DNA of 64,000 nucleotides from Pedobacter sp. L105 (GCF_009765875.1 NZ_LMUP01000014.1:62001-126000), one strand, 5' to 3'; positions 16,503 through 25,874 are shown, counted from the stretch's first letter. A program made the numbers and translations. The notes: generated from the sequence alone by a model not told the origin.

Positions 16503-17228
16503 TTTTAGTTAAAAAAATTAATGTAAATATATAATGGAGCCTATGTTACTCTTAGTCAAAGTGAAACATACAAAAAAAAATACATGATCAAAGTGCAACT
16601 AGTTATTTGAAATTGTTTTTATTTAATTTACAACTTATAAGAATGGATGGTTTCTTGTGAAATTAGTTTTTAGTGGTGTAGAATTAATCGGAGATAGATT
16701 AACTTTATAAAATATTGTGCTGAACATTAGTGTTGTAGCTACATTTGAAATTCCATTAATCTCTGTATAATTATAAATCGATTTCTCGTTATCGAGTGTA
16801 ATTTTGAATATTTACACAAATCAGTGTGGCAGTACTAGAGTTGGGTAGAAAAATCAATATGTATTTCATATTTAAGTATTAAACAACACAGAGTTGTATC
16901 ATCGTTTGATAGATAAACTTTTAATTATACTCCTTAAAGTGCTAAAAAGGATTTGTATTTGGTTTATGCATTCAGCCTCCAATTCTCTTAAAATTACGAG
17001 AGTAGTCAATTTCTTAAGGGTATCAAAATTGATTTTGATATGATCACCTTGTTTGATCTGCAATTTGTAAAAGGGGGGTATTGTTTGGTTCGGAGACAAC
17101 CGATTTGACAAAGGGTAACTTAAGGGGGATGCGATTATGAGGACTAACTGCCTTTTAGAAGAAGAGACAGTAGAGGAGAGTTAAACGAAGGAACACTTGT
17201 AAATTCGAAGTCTAATAATTAGGCTTGT
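16503..17228. other. Long A+T-rich intergenic region
   Basis: About 725 bp between divergent genes. TCAAAGTG occurs at 16556-16563 and 16588-16595, 32 bp apart, upstream of the sigma gene and may be a regulatory pair. A 70-codon - strand frame (16899-17111) has no recognisable domain and no good start context; it could be a small gene or remnant, but I do not call it. Nothing else was recognised. Confidence 0.35.
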
Positions 17229-18563
17229 ATGGGTATTACACCAGAATTAAACCGCTTTGAGCTGACGATGATCGTTATCAGCCTGTGCATTGGCATGGGA
17301 ATCTTTGCCGCGCCTAGTGAGGTTGCTGTAAGGGCAGGCAGTGTGGAGCTGTTTTTCGCGGCCTGGATATTTGGGGGGCTGGTAAGTTGGTGTGGTGCGT
17401 TGACTTTCGCGGAGATTGGGGCAAGGTTTCCGGTAACAGGTGGTTTTTATAAGGTGTTCAGTTATAGCTACCACCCTGCGGTGGCTTTTATGATCAACTG
17501 GGTGCTGGTAATTAGCAATGCAGCTGCGGTGGCCGCGGTAGCACTGATCGGTGCGGATTATATCAAGCCTTTTCTATTGCCTGCTAACTTGCAAAATGAC
17601 ATGGGCACGAAGCTGATTACAATTACCGCGGTGGCTATTTTATATCTAATCAATTTACGTGGGGTAAAAATGAGCGTCTTGGCACAAAATGCATTGACCC
17701 TTTTTAAAATCGTGATGATCTTGTTGATCTTTACGGCGGTGTTTAAAAATACGGGCTTACCGACCCCCGTAGCTGCTGTGCCTTATTCAGGCAGCATCGT
17801 CAGTGCATTTGGATTGAGCCTGGTGGCGGTCTTCTTTACTTATAGCGGTTACCAGCAAACCATTAATTTTGGTGGCGATATTATTAATGCTAAATCTAAT
17901 ATTCCTAAAGCCATAACCTTTGGGATCATCACGGTGATTTTGCTGTATTTGGCGATTAACTTTGCTTATGTCCGTGTCCTGGGAATCGGGGGCCTGCAAC
18001 AGACGCCGGCATTGGCGGCCAGGATGATCGGTGTAGTTTTCGGGGATACCGGTTATAAATTGACTTCGGTCATGATCTTTCTTTCTGTACTGGCCTTTGT
18101 CAATGTGAATATTCTATCTAATCCACGGGTGTATTATGCCATGGCTGAGGATGGAATATTGCCAGGTATATTTAAAAAAGTAAATGCTAAGACCCAGGTG
18201 CAGGAATTCGGTATGAGCTTTTTTGTTGTGGTAGTGATCCTGGTCCTGTTTTTTGTGCACACATTTAGCGGATTACTTAAATATGTGATGTTCTTTGATA
18301 CGATCGGTTTAGCAATGGCCTCCTTAGCCATTTTTCCCCTGCGCAGGAAGACGAAACACCTGGACAGCATCGGGGTTTATTCTATTAAATGTTTCCCGCT
18401 GGTACCACTAATCTTTATCATCACTTATTGCTTTGTCACGGTAAACATCTTTATCACTTTTAAAGAAAATCCCTATGCGGCACTTTGTTGCCTGGCTGCG
18501 TATGCCCTTGGACTGTTGATCTATTACGTCTGTAACCCGGGCGAGAAAACTGAAATTTCTTAA
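17229..18563 (+). CDS. APC-family amino acid permease
   Basis: 444 residues with about twelve membrane helices and the APC-superfamily N-terminal motif (ISLCIGMGIFAAPSEVAVRAGS, about 17-38), followed by LTFAEIGARFPVTGGFYKVF. It would import an amino acid or related amine by proton or exchange coupling. It is followed after one base by a PLP-dependent Cys/Met-metabolism enzyme and then a mutarotase-like protein, so the substrate may be a sulfur amino acid or a derivative. The cluster looks richer in G+C than the A+T-rich peptide block to the left. Confidence 0.9.
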   Translation: MGITPELNRFELTMIVISLCIGMGIFAAPSEVAVRAGSVELFFAAWIFGGLVSWCGALTFAEIGARFPVTGGFYKVFSYSYHPAVAFMINWVLVISNAAAVAAVALIGADYIKPFLLPANLQNDMGTKLITITAVAILYLINLRGVKMSVLAQNALTLFKIVMILLIFTAVFKNTGLPTPVAAVPYSGSIVSAFGLSLVAVFFTYSGYQQTINFGGDIINAKSNIPKAITFGIITVILLYLAINFAYVRVLGIGGLQQTPALAARMIGVVFGDTGYKLTSVMIFLSVLAFVNVNILSNPRVYYAMAEDGILPGIFKKVNAKTQVQEFGMSFFVVVVILVLFFVHTFSGLLKYVMFFDTIGLAMASLAIFPLRRKTKHLDSIGVYSIKCFPLVPLIFIITYCFVTVNIFITFKENPYAALCCLAAYALGLLIYYVCNPGEKTEIS

Positions 18564-18564
18564 T

Positions 18565-19725
18565 ATGAATTTGTCTTATATATTGAATGAATTGGGTGAA
18601 GACCGCGACAACTATTATGGTGCAGTCTCGCCACCTATTGTGCAGTCCAGTAATTTTGCCTTTAAAACAGTCAGCGACTTGAGAAGCGCTTTGGACAATG
18701 AGTATGATCACCTGCTGTATTCGCGAGGTCAGAACCCTACGCTCAATATTCTTCGGCAAAAGCTAGCCGCACTGGATGGAGCTGAAGATGCATTGGTGTT
18801 CAGTAGTGGTATCGCGGCAATCAGTGTGCCCATCATGGCTTTACTGGCTCAGGGTGATCATGTGATCGCCGTTGAAAACCCTTATAGCTGGACGGTGAAG
18901 TTATTTAAAGATGTATTACCCAAATTTGGTATCTGTACTACTTTTGTGGATGGTTCTGAAGTAGAAAATATCCAAAATGCTATTGGTGCTGAGACCAGGC
19001 TGATTTACCTGGAAAGTCCGAATACGTTTAGTTATGATCTGCAGGATCTGAGCACAATAGCCGGGATCGCTAAAGAACGGGGGATACTTACTATGATCGA
19101 CAATACGTACTGTGGTCCGTTGTTCCAGCGACCCATTAAGCTGGGGATCGACCTGGTTGCGCAATCGGCTACCAAGTATCTGGGCGGACATTCGGATGTG
19201 ATGGGAGGGGTGATCACTGGCAGTAGTGAACTGATCAAACGGATCTTTTCGCATGAATTTCTAAATATCGGCGCGGCCTTGTCGCCGCATGCTGCCTGGC
19301 TGCTGATCCGTGGCTTGCGTACCTTGCCATTACGGATGCAGCGTAGCTTTGAAACCACTAAAATTATCACTGCATGGTTGGCTGATCATCCGAAAGTAGA
19401 GCAGGTAATTTGGCCTTTTTTACCGGGTTTTAAGCAAAGTGAACTGGCGCAGCGTCAAATGCAGGGATGCGGCGGATTGTTCAGTTTTACATTAAAGGAC
19501 TCGTCCGCAGAGAAAATCGAGACGTTTTGCAATGGTCTCCGGCATGTGCTGATGGCTGTTTCCTGGGGAGGACATGAGAGCCTGCTCATCCCGGTTCTTG
19601 CCACTCTGGTAGCGGGGGATTATGATACGAACAACCATCGACATCAGCTAATCCGGATGTACGTGGGTTTAGAGGATGCCGATTATTTGATCAAAGATTT
19701 AGAACAGGCATTATGGAACGTATAG
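18565..19725 (+). CDS. Cys/Met-metabolism PLP-dependent enzyme (trans-sulfuration family)
   Basis: 386 residues of the cystathionine gamma-synthase/lyase fold. Visible hallmarks are YSRGQNPT (about 51-58), FSSGIAAIS, MIDNTYCGPLFQRP and the PLP-lysine motif SATKYLGGHSDVMGG (Lys about 208). Members perform beta- or gamma-elimination or replacement on cysteine, cystathionine, homoserine esters or methionine; the exact reaction cannot be read from sequence alone. It is translationally close to the APC permease (1-bp gap) and overlaps the next gene by 13 bp, so the three products should work together. Confidence 0.9.
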   Translation: MNLSYILNELGEDRDNYYGAVSPPIVQSSNFAFKTVSDLRSALDNEYDHLLYSRGQNPTLNILRQKLAALDGAEDALVFSSGIAAISVPIMALLAQGDHVIAVENPYSWTVKLFKDVLPKFGICTTFVDGSEVENIQNAIGAETRLIYLESPNTFSYDLQDLSTIAGIAKERGILTMIDNTYCGPLFQRPIKLGIDLVAQSATKYLGGHSDVMGGVITGSSELIKRIFSHEFLNIGAALSPHAAWLLIRGLRTLPLRMQRSFETTKIITAWLADHPKVEQVIWPFLPGFKQSELAQRQMQGCGGLFSFTLKDSSAEKIETFCNGLRHVLMAVSWGGHESLLIPVLATLVAGDYDTNNHRHQLIRMYVGLEDADYLIKDLEQALWNV

Positions 19726-20027
19726 CTTTTAAAATGAAATTGTATCCCGGTAGGGAAAGCGAATATAGAAAGCGCCATGATGAGCTTTGGCCAGAGCTAA
19801 GTGCGCTGTTAAAAAAAACAGGAGTAAGTGACTATTCTATCTTTTTTGACGAGGAAACGCATATGCTGTTTGGCGTGCTCAAAGTAAGTAACCGAGCGCT
19901 TTTTGACAGGCTCGCTGAGGAACCGGTTATGCTGAAATGGTGGTCGTATATGCATGATCTGATGGAAACCAATATGGATAAGTCGCCGGTTAGTAAGGCG
20001 CTGAAAGAGGTATTTTATCTGGGTTGA
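19713..20027 (+). CDS. rhaM: L-rhamnose mutarotase family protein
   Basis: 104 residues of normal family length with RHDELWPEL (candidate acid/base His about 23), DYSIFFDEETHMLFG and WWSYMHDLM. In rhamnose operons this protein interconverts alpha and beta L-rhamnopyranose. Here no rhamnose isomerase, kinase or aldolase is near. Instead it overlaps by 13 bp a PLP enzyme that follows an amino acid permease, so the substrate may be another sugar or small molecule. The rhaM symbol is by family only. Confidence 0.8.
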   Translation: MERIAFKMKLYPGRESEYRKRHDELWPELSALLKKTGVSDYSIFFDEETHMLFGVLKVSNRALFDRLAEEPVMLKWWSYMHDLMETNMDKSPVSKALKEVFYLG

Positions 20028-20044
20028 TTTAATAACGGGATTAA

Positions 20045-20070
20045 AAAATCTCAATAAATGAAGAAATGTC
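20045..20070. repeat. Dispersed 26-bp repeat, copy 1
   Basis: 23 of 26 bases match 21109-21134 (AAAATCTCAATAAAYGAAGA, then TGTC). Both copies lie shortly after a stop codon, in the same orientation, and are followed by G-rich sequence ending in GGATCA. They flank the LolA-like gene and resemble decayed palindromic intergenic repeats. Confidence 0.5.
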
Positions 20071-20155
20071 CCGCGGTTTGCTTTCGGGGGGATCATTACT
20101 ATGCGATTAAACGACCCTAATTTTAGATAAAGCCCTTATTATTGATATAAAGTCT

Positions 20156-20163
20156 TAATTTTG
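20156..20163 (+). promoter_or_regulatory. Predicted -7 box
   Basis: TAATTTTG fits the Bacteroidota TAnnTTTG element and lies 26 nt before the ATG at 20189. No good TTTG element is seen at the expected upstream distance. Confidence 0.35.
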
Positions 20164-20188
20164 CTACCATTCTAGATAAATTTTTAAC

Positions 20189-20890
20189 ATGAAGCCGACG
20201 CTCCTTTCACTTTTCCTTCTTTTCACTTTAAACCTGACCAAAAGCTCCGCACAAATTTCGCTGACTGCCCGGCAGATCATCGATAAATCGATCGAAGCCA
20301 CAGGAGGACAACAGTACCTGCAGTCTATCAGAACGCTTTACACTAATATGGCCACCGAAATGGAAGCGCGAAAAGTCAACTGGATCACTAAGGAGATGCT
20401 GCCGAACAAAGGCTCATTTCAAATAGTGTATCAGGATAGAATCGTGTTCGCAAACTTTTACGATGGCGAAAATGGTTATGAAGTGACAGGAGGAAAAAAA
20501 CAACTCGCCGACCAGGCAGAATTCAGCGACAAAAAAATTCGCAGGAATATCTTCAACGAACTAGACTACCTGGATTCAACCTTATATACCCTAACTGTAT
20601 TAGGCACCGAAAAGGTTGATAAAGAAGACTGCCACAAAGTTAAGGCCACCTGTATCAACGGAGCGGTAAGGATATTATATTATAGCAAAAAAACATTCTT
20701 AATGTTACGCGAGGATAAGTTCACTACGGAAAAAGGAGGTTTCAGTACCACCTATTTCTCAGGCTACAAAAAATACGGAAAACTAACCTACTACACCGAT
20801 CTGGTTTTTGGAGAGGGCGAAAAAATGCAAAAAGCCACTATAGTAGAATTACTGGCTAACGAAAAAATCTCCGATGACGATTTTCGTTAG
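20189..20890 (+). CDS. LolA-like outer-membrane lipoprotein-sorting family protein
   Basis: 233 residues with a Sec signal peptide (LLSLFLLFTLNLTKSSAQ) and a typical opening TARQIIDKSIEATGGQQYL. Strand-rich sequence follows (NKGSFQIVYQDRIVFANFYDGENGYEV, VRILYYSKKTFLML), as in exported LolA/LolB-like folds of Bacteroidota. It probably binds a lipid or hydrophobic ligand in the periplasm. It stands alone with its own promoter box and is bracketed by a 26-bp repeat. A specific role in lipoprotein transport is not implied. Confidence 0.6.
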   Translation: MKPTLLSLFLLFTLNLTKSSAQISLTARQIIDKSIEATGGQQYLQSIRTLYTNMATEMEARKVNWITKEMLPNKGSFQIVYQDRIVFANFYDGENGYEVTGGKKQLADQAEFSDKKIRRNIFNELDYLDSTLYTLTVLGTEKVDKEDCHKVKATCINGAVRILYYSKKTFLMLREDKFTTEKGGFSTTYFSGYKKYGKLTYYTDLVFGEGEKMQKATIVELLANEKISDDDFR

Positions 20891-21227
20891 CAGAATCAAA
20901 AGTGATATGCTTTGCCTCGTTTGTTCCTCGCTTTGCTAATTATCCAAGGAAAATTGTATGCCTTTTGATATACGTAGTGGCGCTTTCCCACGGTAATCCT
21001 GTACTATTGCCCTCCAAGACTGGGCTAAATTATCAATATAATTTGCCAGCTCCAATTCCAGAGGGAAAATTGCCCGCTGTTTTTGAGAAAACTGAAAAGT
21101 AGTAAAGCAAAATCTCAATAAACGAAGATTTGTCATTCTCGCCTGTAGGGGGCAGGATCACTCGTGCTTCTCAATAGAGCTGATCAATATAAAAAAAAAG
21201 TATAATTGTAAGTTTTAATCCCTTTTT
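20891..21227. other. Intergenic region with REP-like sequence
   Basis: About 337 bp. It holds the second dispersed repeat (21109-21134) followed by a REP-like stretch (TGTCATTCTCGCC, then GGCAGGATCA). Short frames on both strands at 20902-21136 have no recognisable family and appear accidental. Confidence 0.35.
21109..21165. repeat. Dispersed 26-bp repeat, copy 2, with REP-like tail
   Basis: Positions 21109-21134 match 20045-20070 at 23 of 26 bases. The following TGTCATTCTCGCC and GGCAGGATCA halves resemble the small palindromic repeats (TGTCATTC, then GAATC) scattered between Bacteroidota genes. Confidence 0.45.
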
Positions 21228-21875
21228 ATGACTCCAATAAATTCTTCAACTGTTTTCCCTTTGGCTGGTTATGATCGGTTATGTTTCTTAAAAAACGTCA
21301 TCAACCATCCTCAAATAACAATTGGTGATTATACCTATTACGATGACTTTGATACAGTAGAGAACTTTCAAAAAAACGTTCGTTATCTTTTTGATTTTAG
21401 TCAGGATCATCTTAAGATTGGAAAATTCTGCATGATTGCATCTGGTGTTGAGTTCATCATGAATGGAGCTAATCATCTCTCGAAGGCAGTAAGTGCATAC
21501 CCATTCGCCATTTTTGGTGATGATTGGAGCAATGCGATGGAGGGAAAGTCGTATCCTACCAAAGGTGATACAATTATTGGCAATGATGTGTGGATAGGTT
21601 ACCGCGCTACCATATTACCTGGTGTTACTATTGGTGATGGAGCTATCATCGGTTCCCTTGCTGTAGTTAGCCGGGACGTCCCGCCTTATACAATCGTCGG
21701 AGGAAATCCTGCCCAGCTGATACGTAAACGATTTGATGACATAACCATTGCAAGGCTCTTGGAAACTTCGTGGTGGGATTGGCCGCAGGAAAAAATCACC
21801 AAATACGCCCGCTATCTTACGGGTGATGTAAACTCATTTTTAAATGCCCTAAAAGAAGATTCCGAGACTATCTAG
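21228..21875 (+). CDS. Vat/CatB-type xenobiotic O-acetyltransferase
   Basis: 215 residues. The left-handed beta-helix hexapeptide pattern is clear (ITIGDYTYYDDF, LKIGKFCMIASGVEFIMNGANH, TIIGNDVWIGYRATILPGVTIGDGAIIGSLAVVSRDVPPYTIVGGNPAQLIRKRF). The insert loop with NGANH supplies the catalytic histidine of the xenobiotic acetyltransferase group. Such enzymes acetylate streptogramin A, chloramphenicol or unknown small alcohols with acetyl-CoA; trimeric and cytoplasmic. Substrate cannot be assigned, so resistance is only possible. GrpB follows 70 bp downstream. Confidence 0.85.
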   Translation: MTPINSSTVFPLAGYDRLCFLKNVINHPQITIGDYTYYDDFDTVENFQKNVRYLFDFSQDHLKIGKFCMIASGVEFIMNGANHLSKAVSAYPFAIFGDDWSNAMEGKSYPTKGDTIIGNDVWIGYRATILPGVTIGDGAIIGSLAVVSRDVPPYTIVGGNPAQLIRKRFDDITIARLLETSWWDWPQEKITKYARYLTGDVNSFLNALKEDSETI

Positions 21876-21945
21876 TCTGTCGCTTATAAAAGGGTATTCA
21901 GTACTCTATGTTTCAATAGACGAACATTTTAAAACTCATTCCAAT

Positions 21946-22521
21946 ATGAAAAAGAAAACACTCAGCGATTTAACAAAAGAAGAAATTGGGCATCTCTTTC
22001 CTATCGAAATGAGTCAATACGAGCCTAATTGGCCTAAACTCTACGAACAGGAGAAGCAGGTTATTGAAATGAATATAAACTCCGCATTGTTTTCCAAAAT
22101 TGAACATTTTGGCAGTACATCTGTACCTGGACTCGCTGCTAAAAATACGATAGACATATTAATGGCTGTAGAGTTCAATGACACTTCAAACGATGAGATT
22201 ATCGAACAGATGAAAAAAATAGGGTATGAGTTCAACTGGCAAAATGAAGGTACAACTCCCCATATGGTGTTTATTAAAGGATATGATCCTGAAGAACCTA
22301 AGCAACAAACCTATCATATACATGCTGCTCCCAGAAACCATAGCTTGTGGAACAGAATCCACTTCAGGAATTATTTAATCGCACATCCTGAAGTAGCTCA
22401 GGCTTATGAAGAACTTAAAAAATCCCTGGCCATTAAATACAAGCATCAAAGAGTAGAATATAGGATTGCTAAAACGGAATTTATAACGGAAATTACGAAT
22501 CAAAGTTTACTGGAGCTTTAG
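21946..22521 (+). CDS. GrpB/UPF0157-family protein
   Basis: 191 residues with the family pattern YEPNWPKLYEQEKQVI, HFGSTSVPGLAAKNTIDILM and HIHAAPRNHSLWNRIHFRNYL. GrpB proteins have a nucleotidyltransferase-like fold (the GSTSVPGL loop plus acidic residues IDI). Their substrate is not firmly known; some relatives are fused to CoaE. Cytoplasmic, probably in one transcript with the acetyltransferase upstream. Confidence 0.88.
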   Translation: MKKKTLSDLTKEEIGHLFPIEMSQYEPNWPKLYEQEKQVIEMNINSALFSKIEHFGSTSVPGLAAKNTIDILMAVEFNDTSNDEIIEQMKKIGYEFNWQNEGTTPHMVFIKGYDPEEPKQQTYHIHAAPRNHSLWNRIHFRNYLIAHPEVAQAYEELKKSLAIKYKHQRVEYRIAKTEFITEITNQSLLEL

Positions 22522-22665
22522 GTATTCTTTTAAGAGGTTAAGCCATATCAGTATACCTTTGACCCCGTTTAACTATTGACCTTTGCCTGATAATCAATTA
22601 CTGATTTTGACAATAAAATTTATGGAATACATTTCCTTTATTTACCAATAAAATTGAAAACCTAC

Positions 22666-22953
22666 ATGAAAAGTTTAAAAGAATTTAAAGACTCTTTAAA
22701 AAACGAAATCCCTGGTGACGGTTTATCTGTGCAATTAAAAGCCCTTTGGTATGACGGTAAAGGAGATTGGGATAAAGCACATCACCTGGTAGATCATTTG
22801 AGTGATCAGTTGTCGGCACATATCCATGCTTACCTGCACCGCAAAGAAGGAGATATCTGGAATGCCGACTACTGGTACCGCAAGGCAAAGCAATCCCGTC
22901 CAGATCTTACGCTAGGCGAGGAGTGGGAGCAGTTGGTTACAATGTATTTATAG
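22666..22953 (+). CDS. Small conserved protein of unknown function
   Basis: 95 residues from the ATG at 22666 (a TTG at 22654 would add four). Helical and hydrophilic: LKALWYDGKGDWDKAHHLVDHL, HAYLHRKEGDIWNADYWYRKAKQ. The repeated helix pairs look like a minimal TPR-like or helical repeat unit. The well-conserved feel (several Trp, Tyr and His) suggests a real conserved gene seen widely in bacteria, but the function is unknown. Confidence 0.65.
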   Translation: MKSLKEFKDSLKNEIPGDGLSVQLKALWYDGKGDWDKAHHLVDHLSDQLSAHIHAYLHRKEGDIWNADYWYRKAKQSRPDLTLGEEWEQLVTMYL

Positions 22954-23181
22954 AGAGCTTTCACCATTCGAAGTATATCAAGTTTTTGTGAGTTTATAAT
23001 ATCCAGCAATTCAAAAGAAGGGCATTAATAATATATTTTGGATCTTAAAATTACATTTCATTAATGTGTTAAATCACGATATTCTTCTTTGTTTTAAATT
23101 AAATAGATGTTAAAAAAAATGATGTATTAGCAATAATGCGTTTAAACTTGCAATATATATGCTTTGTTTTTACATTTAAAA

Positions 23182-24501
23182 ATGCTCTTTCCTGATCTTA
23201 AAAAGGTATTGATTATCTTATATCTCTTACTTTTAACCTGCCTTACAAAGGCTCAGATTCCTATTATAGGTAATACTACAAATTTAAAAAAGATAGAGAA
23301 TACCAATAGAAATGTATTTCTTTTATTTAATAAAGTGAGCGAAATTGATGAATTCACGGGAGAAGAGCTATCTTACAATAGCAGCAATAGAGGAGACAGT
23401 TTAATTCTAGCTGTGAACTGCAATAAGAATGTATCCATCAGCGTCAATAAATATTGTTCTTTAAAAAAGATTAAAATTTTAATACAACATGTAGATACGC
23501 TGAAAATTGTCGGAAATTTTAAAACTAGCTTATCTATTGTTAAACAACATATTGGAGCCACATCAGAATCTTTAATTCACTCTATTCAAATCGCTAACTC
23601 TGATGTTAAAGAGGTCAATTTGCCATATTCAGTTGTTAACAGAATTTATTTGAATAACAGCATCATTAGGTATCTGAATCTTAATGGATCTAGGGTTATT
23701 GACGAGTTTAATTTAAATAAAATCAGGTTAGACAGTTCAAATTTTTATTGTGCCTCATTGCCGGGCTACATGATATTCAATTATTTGGACCTAACGTATT
23801 CAGGAATCATAGATCTTACAACATTACGTGATCTAAAATCAAGAAATCCAAAGGGGACTTTCGAACTGGAGCGAACTATTAGGTTTAGTAATGTCGATCT
23901 GGATAAATTTAGATTGCCTTATGACAGACTAAATTTTCATATTGATTCTTTACAGGATGAAGCCAGGATTCGATGGATTTATGAAAAACTACTTAGGCAC
24001 CTAAATGCACAGGGTTTAAGTGCAAAGTATGAATGGTATAATCAGATTTATAAGGAAATAATTGATAGTAAAGAGCATAGCCATTTTTATAATGTTGCAA
24101 GTACTTTCTGGTGGGATAAAGGATATAAGAAGAGTCAACCTATAAAGATATCCCTGTGGCTATTTTTACTCTTTACCTTAATAAACTGTTATTGGATGAC
24201 GGAATTATTGTCTACATATTATCCAAGTTCGTTGAAGAAATATCTTGGAGGCCTGAGGGATGATGGAGGTATCATGCTGGAAGAAATCGTTAATGAGCGT
24301 CAGCGTAAAATTAAGAACTTACACAAACTAAAACATGTAAAGGTTGCGTTCATCTATACGTCATTCATATTTTGGGGACTTAGATTGGACATGCAAGAAT
24401 TTACAGTAAAGAAAATTAGAATATATATCTATATTATTTTCCAGTATCTTTTAGGATTGCTATGTGCAGCTTATATTGTTAATTTCCTTGTTAGAAGATG
24501 A
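23182..24501 (+). CDS. Exported protein with repeat-like domain and C-terminal membrane helices
   Basis: About 439 residues from the ATG at 23182 (in-frame ATG at 23164 adds six). A signal peptide (VLIILYLLLLTCLTKAQ) is followed by about 250 residues with short repeated strands and Asn/Ser ladders (IYLNNSIIRYLNLNGSRV, FNLNKIRLDSSNFYCASL), like pentapeptide or leucine-rich repeats. A helical linker follows, then membrane segments near 335-355, 398-412 and 420-440. The mix resembles membrane proteins that carry a sensory repeat domain. No named family is recognised; its low-G+C sequence suggests accessory origin. Confidence 0.6.
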   Translation: MLFPDLKKVLIILYLLLLTCLTKAQIPIIGNTTNLKKIENTNRNVFLLFNKVSEIDEFTGEELSYNSSNRGDSLILAVNCNKNVSISVNKYCSLKKIKILIQHVDTLKIVGNFKTSLSIVKQHIGATSESLIHSIQIANSDVKEVNLPYSVVNRIYLNNSIIRYLNLNGSRVIDEFNLNKIRLDSSNFYCASLPGYMIFNYLDLTYSGIIDLTTLRDLKSRNPKGTFELERTIRFSNVDLDKFRLPYDRLNFHIDSLQDEARIRWIYEKLLRHLNAQGLSAKYEWYNQIYKEIIDSKEHSHFYNVASTFWWDKGYKKSQPIKISLWLFLLFTLINCYWMTELLSTYYPSSLKKYLGGLRDDGGIMLEEIVNERQRKIKNLHKLKHVKVAFIYTSFIFWGLRLDMQEFTVKKIRIYIYIIFQYLLGLLCAAYIVNFLVRR

Positions 24502-24585
24502 AAGATCTGATTTTCGCCACATAGAATTGATACCTGGGATAGTTAAATTAAGCTTCAATCTATCTGGGTGCCACTTTCGGAGGTT

Positions 24586-24938
24586 TTACAGATCAATGAA
24601 AGGTCCGAAAAAACCGATAATACGAGTGATTTTATTTTGGTCGTTATATTCGAAATAATCCATGCCTTCTATTTTCTCACCGTTATCCTGAATATTTTCC
24701 CAGCTGAAACGTCCACCGTTATGGTGAGCATCAACTTTGGAACGCTGTTGTATTTGCTGTCCGGGCATCTGTTCGTGGAAACCGTTGATCAACCCAGCCA
24801 GACCATCTAATCCCTTTACTGGGCCGTTTTGCGAATCAACATAAGTACTTTCCTGCGTCCAGCAGCTTTTATATTTTCCAATCCCTGAATGTTCCTGGCT
24901 TTTCCATATTGCTCTATTGATTCTTCTATTGTTTGCAT
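24586..24938 (-). pseudogene. Frameshifted SnoaL-like (NTF2-fold) protein
   Basis: The C-terminal 85 residues read clearly as a SnoaL-like protein (ESTYVDSQNGPVKGLDGLAG, GGRFSW, EGMDYFEYN, ITRIIGFFGPF). Upstream in that frame the sequence becomes nonsense. In another frame an ATG at 24938 gives MQTIEESIEQYGKARNIQGL, the expected N-terminus, which then runs into a stop. The two halves meet near 24870-24890, where a small deletion with frameshift must have occurred. SnoaL-like proteins bind or isomerise small molecules; this copy should be non-functional unless it is a sequence error. Confidence 0.7.
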
Positions 24939-25037
24939 AATTATTAGCTGATAATGAATGGCACCATACCACACATTAGTGTTAACAAAACAACGATTAT
25001 TAAGCTGGAAAATAGTTAAAGTAGTTTAAGAAATGAA

Positions 25038-25874
25038 TTAGTTGAATTCAATTATCCATTTTACAATTTCATCCAAAACCTTCTTTTCACTATCTGGTTG
25101 GTTCATGCCGCAATCGTGACCTTTACCCTCCATGGGGACAAATTTCGCAGCAATTTTTTTCTGCGTTAGCAGCTGGTATAGGAATTTGGACTGGCTATCA
25201 GGCACAACAGTATCTTTATCGCCATGAAACAGTAAGGTTGGTATTGCCTTTACATGAGCATAAGGACTTACAGCGGTAAAGCTGGCGCTGATTTTATCAC
25301 CTGGTGTGTAGCTTGCATTAGCCAGAAGCTCTACATTTTTTATCAAGGAACTTTTTTGAAGTGCCGTTAACGTTTCCTCATCATCAAGACGTGTGGGGGG
25401 GCACAATGCCGTTATCGATTTAATATTTTTGTGGCTGGTGTATCCATACAATAAAGCCAGGTGCGCACCAGCACTGATACCCGCCATATGGTAACCATTA
25501 TGTTTAAAATGGTATTCTTTGGATTTTTGCTGTATAAACGTAAAGGCTTTATCAATATCCATCAGCAGATCGCTGCCATGCACTGTTGTGCTCACATAGC
25601 GATAATCTACATTGGCCACTATAAAACCGCGTTTGCGCAGGTCTTTTGCGGTCTTGTTGGTATACTCATTGCCGCCCATCATCCAGGCGCCTCCATGTAG
25701 AAGCACAATTACAGGAGTAGTTTCTGAATAGCTATCCGGAAGAAAAAGATCTAATGTGTTTTGTTTTTCAGGTGCATATTGCAGATGCAATAGGTCTTTC
25801 TGACCAGACTGGGCTTTTGCGTCCAAAATTGGCAGCAAAAAAACATTGATGAGCAGGATAAAAACGATTTTCAT
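25038..25874 (-). CDS. Secreted alpha/beta-hydrolase (carboxylesterase-like)
   Basis: 278 residues with a signal peptide (IVFILLINVFLLPILDAKAQ). Motifs are the oxyanion HGGAWM (about 59-64), the nucleophile elbow GISAG (Ser about 132), Asp in HGDKDTVVP and His in GKGHDCG. This is the BD-FAE/HSL-like esterase group that cuts short-chain or aryl esters, perhaps acetyl or feruloyl groups on plant polymers. Periplasmic or extracellular. It is monocistronic, transcribed away from the LytTR remnant. Confidence 0.88.
   Translation of the reverse strand: MKIVFILLINVFLLPILDAKAQSGQKDLLHLQYAPEKQNTLDLFLPDSYSETTPVIVLLHGGAWMMGGNEYTNKTAKDLRKRGFIVANVDYRYVSTTVHGSDLLMDIDKAFTFIQQKSKEYHFKHNGYHMAGISAGAHLALLYGYTSHKNIKSITALCPPTRLDDEETLTALQKSSLIKNVELLANASYTPGDKISASFTAVSPYAHVKAIPTLLFHGDKDTVVPDSQSKFLYQLLTQKKIAAKFVPMEGKGHDCGMNQPDSEKKVLDEIVKWIIEFN

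Noticed and set aside
16899..17111. 70-codon - strand frame in the intergenic region
   Set aside because: No family, no convincing start context and A+T-rich composition; kept only as a note in the intergenic entry.
20902..21136. Frames on both strands after the LolA-like gene
   Set aside because: No recognisable residue pattern; region includes REP-like repeat sequence.
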